From Rhodococcus opacus (GTDB lineage: Bacteria > Actinomycetota > Actinomycetes > Mycobacteriales > Mycobacteriaceae), in NCBI RefSeq assembly GCF_012396235.1, contig NZ_JAAXPA010000020.1, positions 62,001-126,000 on the forward strand: a stretch of 64,000 bases of DNA. The letters are read 5' to 3'. Of the stretch, positions 42,533 through 51,387 are shown one piece after another. The position numbers and the translations under genes are program-made. Position 1 is the first letter of the stretch. Each line of letters opens with the position of its first letter. The notes beneath the pieces are model-generated. The model worked only from the letters and a program-made list of their open reading frames with translations, made no database searches and had not been told where the DNA came from.

Positions 42533-44287
42533 ATGGCACGCCTGCAGTCGCTCAACGTCGGTATGCCGAAAGACGTGCCCTGGCAAGGCCGGACCGTCCA
42601 CACGGGCATCTTCAAGTACCCCGTCGACGGTCCACGCATGGCCCGCACGCTCGACATCGACGGCGACGGTCAAGGCGACCTCGAGGGCCACGGCGGCGAA
42701 ATTCGTGCCGTGCTCGTCTACCAGGGTCAGTCCTACGACTTCTGGCGGCGGCATCTCGATCGCGACGATCTCGAATATGGCCAATTCGGTGAGAACTTCA
42801 CCGTTGACGGCCTACCCGACGACGAGGTGCACATCGGTGACCGTTATCGCATCGGCGACGCCGCGTTCGAGGTCACTCAGCCCCGCGTCACCTGTTATCG
42901 GGTCGGAATGCGCCTGGGTGAACCCGAGATGCCGGCGCTGCTCGTCGCCCACCATCGGCCCGGGTTCTACTTCCGGGTCATCACCGAAGGGCAGGTGCAG
43001 GCCGGCGACGAGATCGTCCGCACCCGGATCGGCCGGCACCGCATGAGCGTCGCCGCCGTCGACGCGCTGCTGTACCTACCCGACCGGGACATCGGCCAAC
43101 TCCGCAAAGCAGTGGACATCCCCGCGCTCAGCCCCGGCTGGCAGCGATCGTTTCGTGATCTGCTCGACGCCGCAGAGCACCCGGCGCGCGCCGGCGAGCC
43201 GCCCGCCGGCGCCGAATCGAACGCCTGGGCCGGCTTCCGGCCGCTGCGCGTCTCACGGATCGTCGCCGAAAGCACAACCGTTGCTTCGATCTACCTGGCA
43301 CCACACGACGATGCCCCGTTGACCCGGCCGAAACCCGGCCAGTACCTCACCCTCCGCGTCGGAGGCGCCGCCGACCCTCCACCGGTGCGCAACTATTCAC
43401 TGTCCGCCACCCCGTCGGACAACGAGTACCGCATCAGCGTCAAACGCGAGACCCATGGCCTCGTCAGCACCTATCTCCACACGCGGTTGCGTGTCGGCGA
43501 CACCGTCGACGTCGCCTCTCCGCGTGGCGATTTCGTCCTTCCCGAAGACCGCGACGACACCACGCCCGTGCTTCTGCTCTCGGCCGGCGTCGGGGTGACC
43601 CCCGTTCTGGCGATGCTGCATGCACTCGCCGCAGCCCACAGCAAGCGCGACATCTGGTGGCTGCACACCGCTCATTCGGCCGTCGAACACGCTTTCGCGG
43701 CCGAAGCGCACAAGCTGTTGGCCGGCCTCGACCGGGGGCATGAACACGTTTACTACACAGCCCCTGGCCCGGCAGCGGTCGTGGATCCGCCGGCCGTCTC
43801 CGGCCGCCTCGGCCGCGAAGCCCTCGGCGTCCTGGCCCTGCCTACCAACGCGACCGCCTACCTGTGCGGTCCCATCCCGTTCATGGCCGCCGTCCGCGAA
43901 GCACTCACGCGTGTTGGGGTGGGCTCCGACCGTATCCACACCGAGTTGTTCGGAGCACTCCCGGCCATCAACCCAGGACTGACCGACGCCGCCCATGCTC
44001 CGCCGCACCAGCCCCCTGGCCCCGCCGGCATGGGGCCGCGGATCACCTTCACCCGCAGCGGACTCACCGCGCCATGGAGCGACGGGTACAGCACCGTCCT
44101 CGATTTCGCCGAAGCCTGCGACGTTCCGATCCGCTGGTCGTGTCGCACCGGCGTGTGCCACACCTGCCAGACCCCGATCCACTCCGGGACCGTTCGATAC
44201 CGACCGGACCCCCTGGAGCCACCGACGCCGGGCACGGCTCTCCTGTGCTGCTCGCAACCCGAAACCGACCTCGTTCTCGATCTCTGA
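42533..44287 (+). CDS. MOSC domain - ferredoxin reductase - 2Fe-2S ferredoxin fusion protein
   Basis: A 584-residue three-part protein. Residues about 1-160 form a MOSC domain (GDGQGDLEGHGGEIRAVLVY and TCYRVGMRLGEPEMPALLV), which in relatives binds molybdenum cofactor or sulfur. A YiiM-like helical segment follows (about 165-215). Residues about 235-480 form an FAD/NAD(P) reductase (PPVRNYSLSATPSDNEYRIS, LLSAGVGVTPVLAMLHALAA, YLCGPIPFMAAV). The last about 85 residues are a plant-type ferredoxin with CRTGVCHTCQTP and LLCCSQPETD as cluster ligands. It may reduce N-hydroxylated or similar compounds. Function unproven. Confidence 0.9.
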   Translation: MARLQSLNVGMPKDVPWQGRTVHTGIFKYPVDGPRMARTLDIDGDGQGDLEGHGGEIRAVLVYQGQSYDFWRRHLDRDDLEYGQFGENFTVDGLPDDEVHIGDRYRIGDAAFEVTQPRVTCYRVGMRLGEPEMPALLVAHHRPGFYFRVITEGQVQAGDEIVRTRIGRHRMSVAAVDALLYLPDRDIGQLRKAVDIPALSPGWQRSFRDLLDAAEHPARAGEPPAGAESNAWAGFRPLRVSRIVAESTTVASIYLAPHDDAPLTRPKPGQYLTLRVGGAADPPPVRNYSLSATPSDNEYRISVKRETHGLVSTYLHTRLRVGDTVDVASPRGDFVLPEDRDDTTPVLLLSAGVGVTPVLAMLHALAAAHSKRDIWWLHTAHSAVEHAFAAEAHKLLAGLDRGHEHVYYTAPGPAAVVDPPAVSGRLGREALGVLALPTNATAYLCGPIPFMAAVREALTRVGVGSDRIHTELFGALPAINPGLTDAAHAPPHQPPGPAGMGPRITFTRSGLTAPWSDGYSTVLDFAEACDVPIRWSCRTGVCHTCQTPIHSGTVRYRPDPLEPPTPGTALLCCSQPETDLVLDL

Positions 44288-44309
44288 AGAGCCACGGGGG
44301 CCCACCTGG

Positions 44310-44765
44310 CTACTCGCCCGCAGTCGTCAACTCGCGGATGGACACCCCTTCCGTGGATATGGACGCAGCATCAATCAGAGCTTGCCCCGGTCGACGCCTC
44401 GCAAGGTGGGGAAGTGCCGCACGCAAGCGCTCGGCGTGTTCGGCGTTCGCCACGTGCCAGTCCAGACGAATCATTTCGATGGCGGCGCCGTCATCGGTTC
44501 CCATGACGCGGCCGACGTTCACGCTCGCTGACACTGTGAGCGTGGCAGACTCGGCCAACGCGACCTCGCCGAGCAGCCGAAGCACTACCAGCGAGGCAGC
44601 GGCAAGACCGGCGAGCATGTGCTCGACCGGATTTGCGCCGGAATCGTGCCCGCCGTATCGCGGCGCTTCGTCGATCGTCAACTCGTGCCTGCGCGCGGTG
44701 ACAGTCGTGCCATGACTCCCGAGCAGTGCGTGTACGACCAGGTGCTCACGTCGCGAAGTAGTCAC
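44310..44765 (-). CDS. OsmC-like protein lacking cysteines
   Basis: A 151-residue OsmC/Ohr-fold protein. The family core [20 protein letters not shown] and [15 protein letters not shown] is clear. OsmC peroxidases normally have Cys in LAAC and a second Cys in the C-terminal half. Here both positions are Ala or other residues, and the protein has no cysteine at all, so thiol peroxidase activity is not expected. The GTG at 44765 is chosen as the first start with a GAGGCGG site. It is convergent with the MOSC fusion gene. A shared fold with a binding role is more likely. Confidence 0.8.
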   Translation of the reverse strand: MTTSRREHLVVHALLGSHGTTVTARRHELTIDEAPRYGGHDSGANPVEHMLAGLAAASLVVLRLLGEVALAESATLTVSASVNVGRVMGTDDGAAIEMIRLDWHVANAEHAERLRAALPHLARRRPGQALIDAASISTEGVSIRELTTAGE

Positions 44766-44886
44766 CGGACCGCCTCGTAGAAGTCGGCGGCGGCGTGCCC
44801 ACTCGTGTTCAGCGCGCCCGCCAGCCATTCGAGCGCATCCGCACCAACGGCGTGGACGTCGGGGCAATGAACTGTTCGTCACCGAG

Positions 44887-45660
44887 GTGGCGATGGCGGA
44901 CGAGATCGCCGCAGCGGGCGATCTCGTGAAGGGCAAGCTGGGCAGCGTCCCCGTCGCCGTGATCCGAGGACTCCGGCCGAAGGACGACGGATCGAGAGCG
45001 CAGGACGTCATCCGGCCCGGGGCGGAGGACCTGTTCTGGCTCGGCACCGCCGAATCGGTCGAGCTGGGGCGGGCGGAGGCGTTGCTGCTGCGCCGCTCGG
45101 TCCGCCAGTTCTCGACCGACCCGGTCGACCCGGATGCGGTGCGGGCGTCGATCGCGGACGCCCTGACCGCGCCCGCACCGCACCACACCCGACCGGTCCG
45201 GTTCGTGTGGGTCCGCACCCGCACCGTCCGAGACGCCCTGCTGACCCGGATGCGGGAGCAATGGCGCACCGACCTGACATCCGACGGGATGAGCGCGGAC
45301 GCGGTGGCGGCGCGGGTGGCCCGCGGCAACATTTTGTTCGACGCACCGGAGGTGATCATCCCGTTCTGCGTCCCCGACGGCGCCCACACCTACCCCGACA
45401 AGCGCCGGCAGGCGGCGGAGACGACGATGTTCACCGTCGCGGTCGGCGCCGCGGTGCAGGGGCTGCTGGTGTCGTTGGCCACCAAGGGAATCGGCAGCTG
45501 CTGGATCGGGTCGACGATCTTCGCCGCCGACATCGTCCGCAGCACCCTCGACCTCCCCGCCGACTGGCAACCGCTCGGAGCGGTCGCCGTCGGCCACCCC
45601 CTCGAACCACTCACCCCCCGACACGCCGCCGACCCCGGCGACGCCCTGATCGAGAGATGA
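44887..45660 (+). CDS. fbiB: Truncated FbiB: C-terminal nitroreductase-like domain
   Basis: Full FbiB has about 450 residues: an N-terminal CofE-like F420:glutamyl ligase domain and a C-terminal FMN-binding domain that reduces dehydro-F420-0. Here only 257 residues remain. They begin with the last strand of the CofE domain ([20 protein letters not shown], first residues lying just before the GTG at 44887) and then the complete C-terminal domain ([55 protein letters not shown]). It may be a 5'-truncated pseudogene or a stand-alone oxidoreductase. An intact fbiB elsewhere would be expected. Confidence 0.75.
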   Translation: MAMADEIAAAGDLVKGKLGSVPVAVIRGLRPKDDGSRAQDVIRPGAEDLFWLGTAESVELGRAEALLLRRSVRQFSTDPVDPDAVRASIADALTAPAPHHTRPVRFVWVRTRTVRDALLTRMREQWRTDLTSDGMSADAVAARVARGNILFDAPEVIIPFCVPDGAHTYPDKRRQAAETTMFTVAVGAAVQGLLVSLATKGIGSCWIGSTIFAADIVRSTLDLPADWQPLGAVAVGHPLEPLTPRHAADPGDALIER

Positions 45661-45744
45661 CCCACGCGCAATGAGCGCCGAATCAATGATCAATTCCGAC
45701 GACACGCTCACGCTGATCGTCGATAGCCAAGAAATGAGTAGACA

Positions 45745-46938
45745 ATGACCATCGTGTCCGAACCCACCACACCGCAGAAGGTCGAGCTGACCGACGAGGA
45801 GATCTTCGCCGGCCACATCGGGGGGAAGCTCTCGGTTGAGACCACGACCGCCCTCGATACGCAGCGCGCCCTGTCCATCGCCTACACGCCCGGTGTCGCG
45901 CAGGTCTCCCGCGCCATCGCCGCCGACGAAACCCTCGCCGACCGGTACACCTGGACCAGCCGCCTCGTCGTCGTCGTCTCCGACGGCTCCGCGGTGCTCG
46001 GCCTCGGGGACATCGGCCCCCGCGCCTCCCTGCCCGTGATGGAGGGCAAGTCCGCCCTGTTCAAGAACTTCGCGGGCCTGAACTCGATCCCGCTGGTCCT
46101 CGACACCAAGGACCCCGACGAGATCGTCGAGACCCTGATCCGGCTGCGCCCGAGCTTCGGTGCGGTCAATTTGGAGGACATCTCCGCGCCGCGCTGCTTC
46201 GAGATCGAAAAGCGCGTCATCGAGGCCCTGGACTGCCCGGTCATGCACGACGACCAGCACGGCACCGCCATCGTCGTCCTGGCCGCCCTCGAGGGTGCGG
46301 TCAAGGTCCAGGACCGCGACCTCCACCAGTTGCGGGTGGTCATCTCCGGTGCCGGCGCCGCCGGTGTGGCCTGCGCGAACATCCTGCTCGCCGCGGGGAT
46401 CGCCGACGTGACGGTCCTCGACTCCAAGGGCATCGTGTCCGCCGACCGCCAGGACCTGAACGAGATCAAGGTCGATCTGGCCGCACGCACCAACCCGGCC
46501 GGCCGCCGCGGCGGCACCGCCGAAGCCCTCGACGGGGCGGATGTGTTCCTCGGGGTGTCCGCGGGCACCGTGCCGGAGGAGCTGATCGCGACGATGGCCA
46601 AGGATTCGATCGTGTTCGCGTTGTCGAACCCGGACCCGGAGATCCACCCGGACATCGCCCGCAAGCATGCGGCGATCGTGGCCACCGGACGCTCGGATTT
46701 CCCGAACCAGATCAACAATGTGCTGGCCTTCCCCGGGGTGTTCCGGGGTGCGCTCGATGCCGGTGCCCGCCGGATCACCGAAGGCATGAAGCTCGCCGCC
46801 GCCGAGGCAATCCTCTCGGTCGTCGGTGACGAGCTGGCTGTAGACAAGATCGTTCCCAGCCCGCTCGATCCTCGCGTCGCCCCCGCTGTCGCGGAGGCAG
46901 TCGCCGCCGCTGCTCGTGCAGAAGGCGTCACCGACTAG
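45745..46938 (+). CDS. NAD(P)-dependent malic enzyme
   Basis: A 397-residue short-form malic enzyme, which decarboxylates malate to pyruvate. Motifs seen are LSIAYTPGVAQVSRAIAADE (catalytic Tyr), LPVMEGKSALFKNFAGLNSI (catalytic Lys) and AVNLEDISAPRCFEIEK with PVMHDDQHGTAIVVLAALEG (metal ligands). The Rossmann motif is VVISGAGAAGVACANILLAA, and SNPDPEIHPDIARKH is the C-terminal signature. The length is normal for the bacterial form without a phosphotransacetylase domain. It could supply pyruvate and reductant from fumarate made by the maleate isomerase route. It is followed by a strong hairpin. Confidence 0.95.
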   Translation: MTIVSEPTTPQKVELTDEEIFAGHIGGKLSVETTTALDTQRALSIAYTPGVAQVSRAIAADETLADRYTWTSRLVVVVSDGSAVLGLGDIGPRASLPVMEGKSALFKNFAGLNSIPLVLDTKDPDEIVETLIRLRPSFGAVNLEDISAPRCFEIEKRVIEALDCPVMHDDQHGTAIVVLAALEGAVKVQDRDLHQLRVVISGAGAAGVACANILLAAGIADVTVLDSKGIVSADRQDLNEIKVDLAARTNPAGRRGGTAEALDGADVFLGVSAGTVPEELIATMAKDSIVFALSNPDPEIHPDIARKHAAIVATGRSDFPNQINNVLAFPGVFRGALDAGARRITEGMKLAAAEAILSVVGDELAVDKIVPSPLDPRVAPAVAEAVAAAARAEGVTD

Positions 46939-46944
46939 CAAGCA

Positions 46945-46990
46945 CCCGTGCGTGGTGGACGAGTCTCTGCACTCGTCAACCACGCACGGG
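46945..46990. terminator. Terminator hairpin after malic enzyme
   Basis: CCCGTGCGTGGTGGACGAGT (46945-46964) pairs with 46971-46990 across a 6-nt loop, with one mismatch in 20 bp. It begins 7 bp after the malic enzyme stop codon. Confidence 0.85.
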
Positions 46991-47113
46991 CGGCGGCCCT
47001 CCTGTCGTAACGTCGCAGTTGAACCAGGAGGTCCACCATGGCTCCAGTGCGCGTTCCATTGTCAGTAGAGCTGTCGTGGCGTCTTCACGCGACGCGGACA
47101 GCGAGATTCGGTC

Positions 47114-48046
47114 ATGAGTGACGGGGCCCCGATCCTGATGACCGGTGTGGGCGGTGGTTACAGCAGTATCAGCCGGCTGGTCGCCGAGCAGCTGCTGCGC
47201 AGTGGCGAGCCCGTGCGGGCGATGGTTCATCGCGATGACGGCCGCGCCGACGCACTACGGGAGCTGGGAGCGGACATCGTCGTGGGCGATCTGACCCGCC
47301 CCGGCGACGTCGCCGCGGCGCTGACGGGCGTGACGCGGATGTTCTTCAACATGAGTGTGTCCGCGGACTATCTCGAGGCGGCCGCCGTTGTGTGCGCGAT
47401 CGCCGACGAGCGGGGCGATCTCGAGGCGTTGGTGAACATGTCCCAGATGACGGTGTCGCAGATGACGTCGACCAGCACCGACGAGTCTCGGCACCAACGG
47501 CTGCACTGGCTCGCCGAGCGCATCATGAACTGGTCCGGTCTGCCCGTCGTCCACGTCAGACCCACAGTCTTCCTGGACAATCCGCTGTTCACCGTCGTGG
47601 CGAGCCGTTCCGTCGCCGAACGCGGCGTCTTGGCCTTGCCGTTCGGTACCGGCAGGACCTCGCCCGTCGCCGCGACCGACGTGGCCCGAGTGATCGCCGC
47701 CATTCTTCAGGATCCAGCAGGGCGAATCGGGCAGGTTTTCGAGCTGACCGGCCCCGCCGTCCTGGACATCGACGGCCTCGCCGAGCAGTACACGCGTGGC
47801 TTGGGACAGTCGGTGACGGGATCCGATCTGCCCCACGACGACTTCGTGGAGTTGTTGAGCGCCGTTCCCGACATCTCGTCGCACACCGTGCAACACCTCC
47901 TCACCGTTGCCACACTGCACCGCGACGATCGCTACAACCGGTTGACCACCGACGTCGAGGACGTGACCGGCCGGCCCGCGCAGTCGGTCGAGCAGTACGT
48001 CGCCGCACACCGCGAGCTGTTCTCGAAGCCGGCCGCCGCCGGGTAG
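47114..48046 (+). CDS. NmrA/NAD(P)H-binding family protein
   Basis: A 310-residue atypical SDR. The N-terminal nucleotide fold reads APILMTGVGGGYSSISRLVA; the glycine motif is GVGGGYSS instead of the usual GATGxxG. The following ELGADIVVGDLTRPGDVAAA and VVHVRPTVFLDNPLF segments match NmrA-like proteins (NAD(P)H sensors or quinone reductases). No catalytic Tyr-x3-Lys pair is evident. The ATG at 47114 overlaps no other gene. It stands alone behind the malic enzyme terminator. Confidence 0.87.
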   Translation: MSDGAPILMTGVGGGYSSISRLVAEQLLRSGEPVRAMVHRDDGRADALRELGADIVVGDLTRPGDVAAALTGVTRMFFNMSVSADYLEAAAVVCAIADERGDLEALVNMSQMTVSQMTSTSTDESRHQRLHWLAERIMNWSGLPVVHVRPTVFLDNPLFTVVASRSVAERGVLALPFGTGRTSPVAATDVARVIAAILQDPAGRIGQVFELTGPAVLDIDGLAEQYTRGLGQSVTGSDLPHDDFVELLSAVPDISSHTVQHLLTVATLHRDDRYNRLTTDVEDVTGRPAQSVEQYVAAHRELFSKPAAAG

Positions 48047-48139
48047 TGAGGGCCGAGAATCGCCACTACTTGCGCCACCCGTTCGAGCGGCGATCACGTC
48101 GCTCGCACCCATGACCTTGCGACGTCGCATACTGTGCCG

Positions 48140-48436
48140 ATGATCTTGGAACATGCGCTGCTGTCCGTGACACCCGCGAGGGTCGAGGAATTCGAATCTG
48201 CATTCGGGCAGGCCGAGGCGATCATTTCGTCGATGCCGGGATTCCTGCGACTGCGATTGTCACGCGGCCTCGAGCGACCGAATGTCTATCTCCTGCTGGT
48301 CGAGTGGGAAGAACTCGAAGACCACACCGAAGGCTTTCGGCAATCGTGCCGGTACCAGGAGTGGAAGGACCTGCTGCACCACTTCTACGATCCCTTCCCG
48401 CTCGTGGAGCACTACGCGCCTGTCCGCGAAGTGTGA
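48140..48436 (+). CDS. Antibiotic biosynthesis monooxygenase (ABM) domain protein
   Basis: A 98-residue dimeric ferredoxin-like fold protein: MILEHALLSVTPARVEEFES, then MPGFLRLRLSRGLERPNVYLLLVEWE and FYDPFPLVEHY. This is the small ABM type, often found as a quinol or phenolic monooxygenase or a heme-degrading-like protein. The ATG at 48140 is preferred over a GTG two codons earlier. Its 3' end overlaps the convergent small gene by 25 bp. Confidence 0.85.
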   Translation: MILEHALLSVTPARVEEFESAFGQAEAIISSMPGFLRLRLSRGLERPNVYLLLVEWEELEDHTEGFRQSCRYQEWKDLLHHFYDPFPLVEHYAPVREV

Positions 48437-48813
48437 TTCGACGCCTCGCCGAGGCTGGCGCAACACGCGGACACCAGTCTGGTGGTGGCGGGGCTGCCGC
48501 CGTCACCGCAGGACGGGCATACCATCGTGATGGTCCGTGCGATTTCGTCGACGGTGACGGTGAGCGGCACGGCGCACTGGCGGCACCATCTGTGTCGCGT
48601 GACGGCGTTGACGTGTGTCGGCGACGCGACGCATTGGTGAATCCACCGTCGGTGCAGCGGGCACGTCGTCCGATCATCGGGGGACAAGGTTCGTGCATCC
48701 TCAGCGGCGTCTTCCCTGGCCAGTTGATCACTGAGCATGGTCGCGCAGGTCCGTCTCACCCCAGATGAGTGGTGGCGGGCCGGTGCGGGCCGGATCGCGC
48801 AGGAGGTTGTCAT
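48412..48813 (-). CDS. Small cysteine-rich (zinc ribbon-like) protein
   Basis: A 133-residue protein, or 108 residues if the ATG at 48738 is used. The core is DDRTTCPLHRRWIHQCVASP, then THVNAVTRHRWCRQCAVPLT and TITMVCPSCGDGGSPATTRL. The CxxC pairs WCRQC and VCPSC would bind one zinc, as in small nucleic-acid-binding ribbons. I recall similar unnamed proteins in Rhodococcus and Nocardia. The ATG at 48813 overlaps the upstream stop (ATGA), which supports the longer form. No function known. Confidence 0.7.
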   Translation of the reverse strand: MTTSCAIRPAPARHHSSGVRRTCATMLSDQLAREDAAEDARTLSPDDRTTCPLHRRWIHQCVASPTHVNAVTRHRWCRQCAVPLTVTVDEIARTITMVCPSCGDGGSPATTRLVSACCASLGEASNHTSRTGA

Positions 48814-49055
48814 GGAGTCACCTCGACGAGATCGAACCGGGAGTGCAATTGCGCCCAGGTGGCCCGGCGACGGCCGTCGCGGGTGCGGTAACCGCTGCCC
48901 GGCTCCGGAACCCAGGTCCGCATCAGATCGTCACGTACCGCGGGACGGTCGGTGGGTTCGCACGTGTGCGCCAGCGCGGCGACCAACCACACCCGGGAGG
49001 TGGTGCTGCCGGGGGATACCGAGTGGGTATCCGCGCCAAGCGGGTTCGTATTCAT
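48810..49055 (-). CDS. Small hypothetical protein (81 aa)
   Basis: I do not recognise this family. The 81-residue protein MNTNPLGADTHSVSPGSTTS.. continues with RVWLVAALAHTCEPTDRPAV and ends RRRATWAQLHSRFDLVEVTP. It has a basic C-terminal half and no membrane segment. GAGGACG precedes the ATG. It is translationally coupled to the zinc-ribbon gene by a 4-bp overlap, so the two likely act together. Confidence 0.65.
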   Translation of the reverse strand: MNTNPLGADTHSVSPGSTTSRVWLVAALAHTCEPTDRPAVRDDLMRTWVPEPGSGYRTRDGRRRATWAQLHSRFDLVEVTP

Positions 49056-49215
49056 GGGTCGTCCTCGCGTCGGTCCCGGTCGCGTTCCCGCACTCGAAAG
49101 AGGCTGGCCCTCAACGAGTTGCTGATCCGCGTGGGATTCTCTGTCTGACCTCATGATCCGCCGGCTAGGGTGTGACGAGTGTCTCATTTCCTGACACCAA
49201 CTGATGCGGGCGACG

Positions 49216-50964
49216 TCAGATGTCGATGCCGAATTCCTTGATCTTGCGGTAGATGGTGGCCCGTGAGATGCCGAGAGCTGTTGCGGCGGCCTTCTTGTTG
49301 CCGTGATTCTCTTCGAGGCTGCGCACGATGGCGTCGCGTTCGAGGGCTTCGATCTGTGTGAGTGTGTGGCGGCTCAGAGCGTGGCACATCGGGGGCAGCT
49401 GCTCGACCTCGACGACACCGGAGCGCTGACGCTGGACCACATCGTGCAGAACCTGGCGGAGCTCGGTGACGTTTCCGGGCCAGCTGTACTTGCAGAGTTG
49501 GCGCATCGCCGCAGGCGAGAGCGACAAGTCCGCGCCGCGACCGAGCTGCCTCAGTAGATGCGGTACCAAGCTGTGGAGATCGTCGATGCGATGACGCAGC
49601 GCGGGCATGGTGACGGTATGGCTGAAGTGGGGAAGGATCAGTGTGTCGAGGTCGGTATTGTGATCGGTTCCGCCGATGGTCGCACCGATCCATCCGGCGT
49701 GCTCGCGTCCTTGAATGAGGTCGGCGACGATCCGCTGCTGTGACTCGCCGAGGAGGTCGATGTCGCGCAGGATGACGCTGAATCGGTCTTGCCCGAGTTC
49801 CTGTTCGAGTGCCGACAGGGCGGCGCTGTCGCCCGCGAGTTCGGCCACCGTGAAGATCCGTGTGCGGATGGGAATGTGTTCGATGGCAACAGCTTTGAGA
49901 GCTGATCCGCGGCCGCTTCCGGTTTCGCCGGACACGGTGACCCACTGTTGTTCACGCGCGCAGCGAGCGATTTGCTGGCAACTGCGACGCCAGGACGCGC
50001 TGCTCCCGGTGATTCCGGGCAAGACGCGGATGCTCTCGAGCGCAGGGGATCCCGATGTGGGGATCTCGAGTAGATGCACGTAGAACAAGGCCATCTGCCT
50101 CCGGGCGCCGAGCCCGAAGTCCTCGACCGATGACAGCCGGGCCGTCTGCCCGCTGGGCAGGGCGACGATGTGTCGTTGGGTGGCGGGCGCGCCGCTCAGG
50201 TCGACGGCGTGTTCGAGCAACGCACCCTGATCCTGGGCATCCAGTGCCACGCGTAGTTTTCGGTTGACGAGAACGACATCGTCTCCGAGCGCCAACACTC
50301 CCGTTTGGGGTGACCGCCGACAGGCCTTCAGATAGGTGTTGAGTAATGCGGTCTGGTCCGCACTGGCCTGTGCGAGGAGGCGGCCTTCGATCTGAGCCGT
50401 GGCGGATTTGGCGAGGGTGGCCAACAGCGGGCCCCCGTCCTCTACCCAGCCGGTGAGATCGAGCGCGCCGACGAGGGCGCCGGACATCGGATGGGTGATC
50501 GGGACACCGGCGCACGCCAGTTGCCCGAGACAGTCGGCGTAGTGCTCGGCGCCCGTCACCAGGGTGGGTTGACGGGTTTCGAGAGTGGTGCCGATGCCGT
50601 TGGTGCCGGCGAATTCTTCCGCGTAGCTGTAACCGGGTATCAGTTGGACGTCGTCGAGTGTGCGATCGAGTCGTCGGCTGGCGGTGATCCTGGTCAAGAT
50701 CACTCCGTCAGCCGAGGTCAGGATGACGCTCACCGGTTCGTCGACCAGTCCGTCCGCGAGCTGCCGCAGGACGGGTTCGGCTGCCGCCACGAGAGGGCAG
50801 TCCAGATTCGGCTCTCGCACGAACGGGAGGTCGAGCTGATCCGGGCGCACCTTGAGCGACTTCGATCGCTGCCACGAGTACGAGATGGGCCGGCGAACGG
50901 AGCTGTCGAGGTCGTCGTCGGCGAGGAACAGCTCTCGCGCCTTCTGTAGATCCTTGCTGGTCAT
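49216..50964 (-). CDS. GAF/Fis-type regulator at the distal end of the prm cluster (MimR-like)
   Basis: A 582-residue regulator. A GAF-like sensor covers about residues 60-200 (YAEEFAGTNGIGTTLETRQP). An AAA+-like central domain follows at about 325-500, and a Fis-type helix-turn-helix ends the protein (GNKKAAATALGISRATIYRK). The Walker A is degenerate (GETGSGRGSAL: Lys is Arg), and no GAFTGA loop for sigma-54 contact is visible, as expected in a genus lacking sigma-54. Related regulators (MimR, AcoR-like) activate propane monooxygenase operons. The start is ATG 50964. Palindromes GTCTCR-N3-TGAGAC lie in its promoter region. Confidence 0.9.
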   Translation of the reverse strand: MTSKDLQKARELFLADDDLDSSVRRPISYSWQRSKSLKVRPDQLDLPFVREPNLDCPLVAAAEPVLRQLADGLVDEPVSVILTSADGVILTRITASRRLDRTLDDVQLIPGYSYAEEFAGTNGIGTTLETRQPTLVTGAEHYADCLGQLACAGVPITHPMSGALVGALDLTGWVEDGGPLLATLAKSATAQIEGRLLAQASADQTALLNTYLKACRRSPQTGVLALGDDVVLVNRKLRVALDAQDQGALLEHAVDLSGAPATQRHIVALPSGQTARLSSVEDFGLGARRQMALFYVHLLEIPTSGSPALESIRVLPGITGSSASWRRSCQQIARCAREQQWVTVSGETGSGRGSALKAVAIEHIPIRTRIFTVAELAGDSAALSALEQELGQDRFSVILRDIDLLGESQQRIVADLIQGREHAGWIGATIGGTDHNTDLDTLILPHFSHTVTMPALRHRIDDLHSLVPHLLRQLGRGADLSLSPAAMRQLCKYSWPGNVTELRQVLHDVVQRQRSGVVEVEQLPPMCHALSRHTLTQIEALERDAIVRSLEENHGNKKAAATALGISRATIYRKIKEFGIDI

Positions 50965-50990
50965 GCTGTATTTACGCCCCGATCCTCCAC

Positions 50991-51046
50991 CTCTCACGTA
51001 GTTGAGAGTACGTCGTCTCGATGTGAGACGGGTCTCAATATGAGAC
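50991..51046. promoter_or_regulatory. Operator cluster with two GTCTCR-N3-TGAGAC palindromes
   Basis: GTCTCG-ATG-TGAGAC (51015-51029) and GTCTCA-ATA-TGAGAC (51032-51046) stand 17 bp apart. A third, wider repeat, CTCTCA-N6-TGAGAG, covers 50991-51008. They lie 27-82 bp before the regulator start and just behind the end of the preceding gene. The same palindrome occurs at 62157-62171 before prmA, so all are probably bound by a prm regulator. Confidence 0.75.
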
Positions 51047-51066
51047 GGGGTGGTGGAGGGCCGGGG

Positions 51067-51387
51067 TCAGGTCGGGGACGGCCGCGCCGTCGGCCGCGAT
51101 GCACTGCCATCGACGTGGCCCTTCGCCGCAGAGGAAGGGGGATGATCGGTTCGCTGTAACCGCTCGGCGCACACGTCGAGAAGACGGTGCCGGAGGGTGT
51201 CGTCGAAGGGCGGGAAACGGCGCCCGGCCAGGACCTGCAGGCGCGCGAAGTACTGCGCCTCGGTCCACCCGAACGTGACGAAGATGTCTTCGGCGCTGCC
51301 GCCGCCGAACACTGCCCACCGGTTGCCGAACTCCAGGACGAGGTCGTCGTCCCGTTTCGATCGGATGCGTGATTTCGTGGGTGTCAT
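51067..51387 (-). CDS. Small DUF3263-like protein (106 aa)
   Basis: A 106-residue basic protein. Residues about 12-75 (DDDLVLEFGNRWAVFGGGSA and DIFVTFGWTEAQYFARLQVL) resemble the DUF3263 pattern of a W..fGg...d....fg.s...Y...L domain, a helical family possibly binding DNA. The similarity is recalled, not computed. The ATG overlaps the flavoprotein stop (ATGA, 51384-51387). It is the last gene of the leftward prm series, directly before the operators of the GAF/Fis regulator. It might be a small regulator of the operon. Confidence 0.7.
   Translation of the reverse strand: MTPTKSRIRSKRDDDLVLEFGNRWAVFGGGSAEDIFVTFGWTEAQYFARLQVLAGRRFPPFDDTLRHRLLDVCAERLQRTDHPPSSAAKGHVDGSASRPTARPSPT

Noticed and set aside
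44809..46983. Minus-strand open frame of 724 codons opposite FbiB and malic enzyme
   Set aside because: It runs antisense to malic enzyme, whose catalytic motifs are all present. The shadow has no family motif.
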